6,546 nt of DNA from Solirubrobacterales bacterium (GTDB lineage Bacteria; Actinomycetota; Thermoleophilia; Solirubrobacterales; Solirubrobacteraceae). The position numbers were made by a program, and so were the translations under genes. Shown in pieces: positions 5,222 through 6,546 of the stretch. The number at the start of each line of letters is the position of its first letter. Within the stretch, counting starts at the first letter, position 1. The stretch spans positions 1-6,546 of the forward strand of contig PMKB01000052.1 in assembly GCA_003157595.1 (NCBI GenBank). The letters run 5' to 3'. Below the pieces are notes generated by a model, which did no database searches, was not told the origin of the DNA, and saw only the letters and a program-made list of their open reading frames with translations.

Positions 5222-5935
5222 CTAACGGCGGCCGCCGCCGAAGATTCGCAGCAGCGAGATGAACAGGTTGATGAAGTCCAGGTAGAGCCGCAGGGCGCCG
5301 AAGATCGCGAGCTTCTCGGCGGTCTCGGCGTTGGCGAAGCCCTGGGCGCGCATCACCTTGAGGCGCTGGATGTCGTAGGCCGTGAGACCGGAAAAGATCA
5401 GCACGCCGGCAAAGCCGATGATCAGGTTGAAGAGGCCCCCGCCGGTGAAGATGAACGCGACCGAGGCGACGATCAGCCCGATCAGCGCGCCGAAGAGGAT
5501 GCCGCCAAAGCGGCTGAGGTCGGTCTGCGTGGTGTAGCCGACGGCCGCCATGCCGCCGAACACGCCGGCGGCACCGGCGAACGCGCCGACGACCGAGTCG
5601 GTGGTGTAGACGTCGAGCAGGACCGAGAAGACGACGCCGGTGAGGCCGGCGTAGAGGAAGAAGAGCAGCGCCGCCACGCTGACCGAGATGCGCTGCGAGC
5701 TGAGCACCCTGCTGAGCACGAACACCATCGCGAGCTGGCCGAACAGTGCGATGTAGAAGATCGTGGTGTGGCTGGCGAAGTAGTTCAGCGCCGTGTTGCT
5801 CTGGTGAAACCAGATCGCGATGCCGGTTGTGAGCGCCAGCGCGAGGAACATCCACGCGAACACCTGCCGCAGGAAGTCGCGCTCGACTGCGACGTCGGCG
5901 CCGAAGGCGGTGGAGGCTTCGTAGGAGGGCGGCAC
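5222..5935 (-). CDS. Bax inhibitor-1/YccA family membrane protein
   Basis: A 237-residue polytopic cytoplasmic-membrane protein of the BI-1 (TMBIM) family. Bacterial relatives such as YetJ act as pH-sensitive calcium leak channels; E. coli YccA interacts with the FtsH protease. Seven hydrophobic segments are seen at about 21-43, 57-77, 85-107, 113-135, 143-163, 167-187 and 208-232. Family marks are LTAYDIQRLKVM (184-195) and LRLYLDFINLFISLLRIFGG (215-234). The two acidic residues in these segments, Asp188 and Asp220, are candidates for the buried Asp pair described in YetJ; that equivalence is my inference. GTG 5935 is the chosen start, with AGGG about 9 bases ahead. The short acidic N-terminal tail and RR end are ordinary. 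It is divergent from the 112-residue hypothetical gene and probably monocistronic. Native function here is unknown. Confidence 0.95.
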   Translation of the reverse strand: MPPSYEASTAFGADVAVERDFLRQVFAWMFLALALTTGIAIWFHQSNTALNYFASHTTIFYIALFGQLAMVFVLSRVLSSQRISVSVAALLFFLYAGLTGVVFSVLLDVYTTDSVVGAFAGAAGVFGGMAAVGYTTQTDLSRFGGILFGALIGLIVASVAFIFTGGGLFNLIIGFAGVLIFSGLTAYDIQRLKVMRAQGFANAETAEKLAIFGALRLYLDFINLFISLLRIFGGGRR

Positions 5936-6081
5936 GACTTTGATCCCTTTCGTCGGTGGTCGGCTTTTTCGTGACTGTAGCGTGCCGGACGCTCGCAGAT
6001 TGCCGGGTTCTCAGCCGAGAGGTATTGTCATCTTGCCCCCCGGGGCGAGACTGCCTTACACCGGACCCAAGAGAGGGCCAC
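5936..6081. promoter_or_regulatory. Divergent intergenic region with promoters for both neighbours
   Basis: These 146 bases must carry outward promoters for the Bax inhibitor-1 gene (-) and the hypothetical gene (+). A -10-like TACAGT is seen on the minus strand (5979 to 5974), without a clear -35. On the plus strand TTGCCC (6033-6038) and TTACAC (6056-6061) are 17 bases apart but match consensus poorly. A small GCCCC/GGGGC palindrome lies at 6035-6046. The region is certain; the exact boxes are guesses. Confidence 0.35.
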
Positions 6082-6420
6082 ATGACTCCTCCGACCGTGC
6101 AGGACGCCCAACTGATGATTCAGATCGCTCAGTGGGGCACATCGCTGGGCATCCAGGACGCGATGCCGCACGTCTTCGCCGACGACTTCGATCCCCATGC
6201 CGCCGACGCGATGAGCGACGACGCGGTGCGAACGATGTTGATGTACGGCGAGTCGATCGGCACGCTGACCAAGCACGGCCTGCTCAGCACGGAGCTGGTC
6301 CACGACTGGCTGTGGGTCGAGGGGCTGTGGGCGCGAGTCGGACCGGCTGCGCTGAAGCAACGCGAGCGCTTCGGGGAGCCGCGGCTGTACGAGAACTTCG
6401 AGGCGCTGGCCGAGGGCTAG
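6082..6420 (+). CDS. Conserved-looking hypothetical protein, possibly DUF4760-like
   Basis: A 112-residue soluble, acidic protein with no signal peptide and no membrane segment. I cannot assign a function. The second half (LMYGESIGTLTKHGLLSTEL at 53-72, then VHDWLWVEGLWARVGPAALK and GEPRLYENFEALAE) is helical. It reminds me of proteins annotated as DUF4760, in which a Trp-containing helix pair precedes a YENFE-like end; this is recollection, not a search result. The start is well supported: GAGAGGG at 6071-6077 lies 4 bases before ATG 6082. It is divergent from the Bax inhibitor-1 gene and convergent, with only 9 bases between stops, on the partial gene at the right edge. Codon usage looks like its neighbours. 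Confidence 0.8.
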   Translation: MTPPTVQDAQLMIQIAQWGTSLGIQDAMPHVFADDFDPHAADAMSDDAVRTMLMYGESIGTLTKHGLLSTELVHDWLWVEGLWARVGPAALKQRERFGEPRLYENFEALAEG

Positions 6421-6429
6421 CAGGCAGGC

Positions 6430-6546
6430 TCAGTCGTGGATGTGGAACGGCAGCGTGGCGATCACGACGCCGTCTGTGTGTGCCTTGAGGACCGATTCGA
6501 GCAGCCTCGCCCGCTGGTTGTGCAGGATCTCATGACGGCGCTTGTT
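6430..6546 (-). CDS. C-terminal end of a gene, possibly an APC-type amino-acid permease (partial)
   Basis: The last 38 codons of a minus-strand gene that begins beyond the right edge; the stop is TGA at 6430-6432. The visible protein runs from NKRRHEILHNQRARLLESVL to a final VIATLPFHIHD. The order LHNQ-x-x-x-L, a helix, then a buried strand VVIATLPFHI resembles the cytosolic tail of APC family permeases, which often ends in VPYHL-like sequence. This rests on a short match from memory. A UspA-like fold at the end of another transporter would look similar. It converges on the 112-residue gene. Confidence 0.5.
   Translation of the reverse strand, partial: NKRRHEILHNQRARLLESVLKAHTDGVVIATLPFHIHD

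Noticed and set aside
5055..6083. 342-codon minus-strand open frame overlapping the Bax inhibitor-1 gene
   Set aside because: It is a frame-shadow of the membrane protein; the product is almost all Arg, His and Leu with no fold, while the overlapping frame is a clear BI-1 family protein.
5940..6488. 182-codon plus-strand frame over the 112-residue gene
   Set aside because: Arg-rich shadow frame without a ribosome-binding site; the overlapping frame has a strong one and a sensible protein.
1..6546. Mobile element, CRISPR array or integron context for arr and vapBC
   Set aside because: No transposase, integrase, terminal repeat pair, regularly spaced repeat or attC-like structure could be seen.

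Overview
The window is GC-rich DNA with GTG as well as ATG starts. The gene families point to an actinobacterial chromosome, perhaps a soil lineage such as Thermoleophilia/Solirubrobacterales; that placement is inferred from GC content and family resemblance, not from a marker gene. I see no rRNA, tRNA, CRISPR array, insertion sequence or phage gene. The genes are mostly single transcription units in mixed orientation.

Left part (1-1600). A RimJ/RimL-like GNAT acetyltransferase (+) converges on a rifampin ADP-ribosyltransferase, arr (-). A perfect 10-bp inverted repeat that could end both transcripts lies between them. The His, Tyr and Asp described as catalytic in the family are all present in Arr at the family positions. 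Its upstream region holds a short open frame and a stem that would pair with the best ribosome-binding sequence. A two-helix small membrane protein (-) follows.

Middle (1600-4110). A Nudix hydrolase of the COG4119 type (-) carries one extra residue in its Nudix loop. Just upstream of it is the 26-codon N-terminal remnant of a Phd/YefM-type antitoxin, cut off by a stop and with no recognisable partner. A secreted protein of about 474 residues (+) then shows eight blade-like repeats that suggest a beta-propeller.

Right part (4110-6546). An intact vapB-vapC toxin-antitoxin operon (-) of the Rv0623/Rv0624 type has a long dyad over its probable -10 box, and the transcript looks leaderless or nearly so. 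Upstream lies a seven-helix Bax inhibitor-1 family membrane protein (-). Divergent from it is a conserved-looking 112-residue hypothetical protein (+). The right edge holds the last 38 codons of a protein (-) that resembles the cytosolic tail of APC-type amino-acid permeases.

No multi-gene pathway spans the window. The theme is stress and accessory functions: drug inactivation, nucleotide clean-up, one intact and one decayed toxin-antitoxin locus, and a secreted repeat protein. I did not find a convincing new multi-gene system. The best leads are the vapBC operator/leaderless promoter, the possible arr leader, the antitoxin relic and the uncharacterised secreted propeller.
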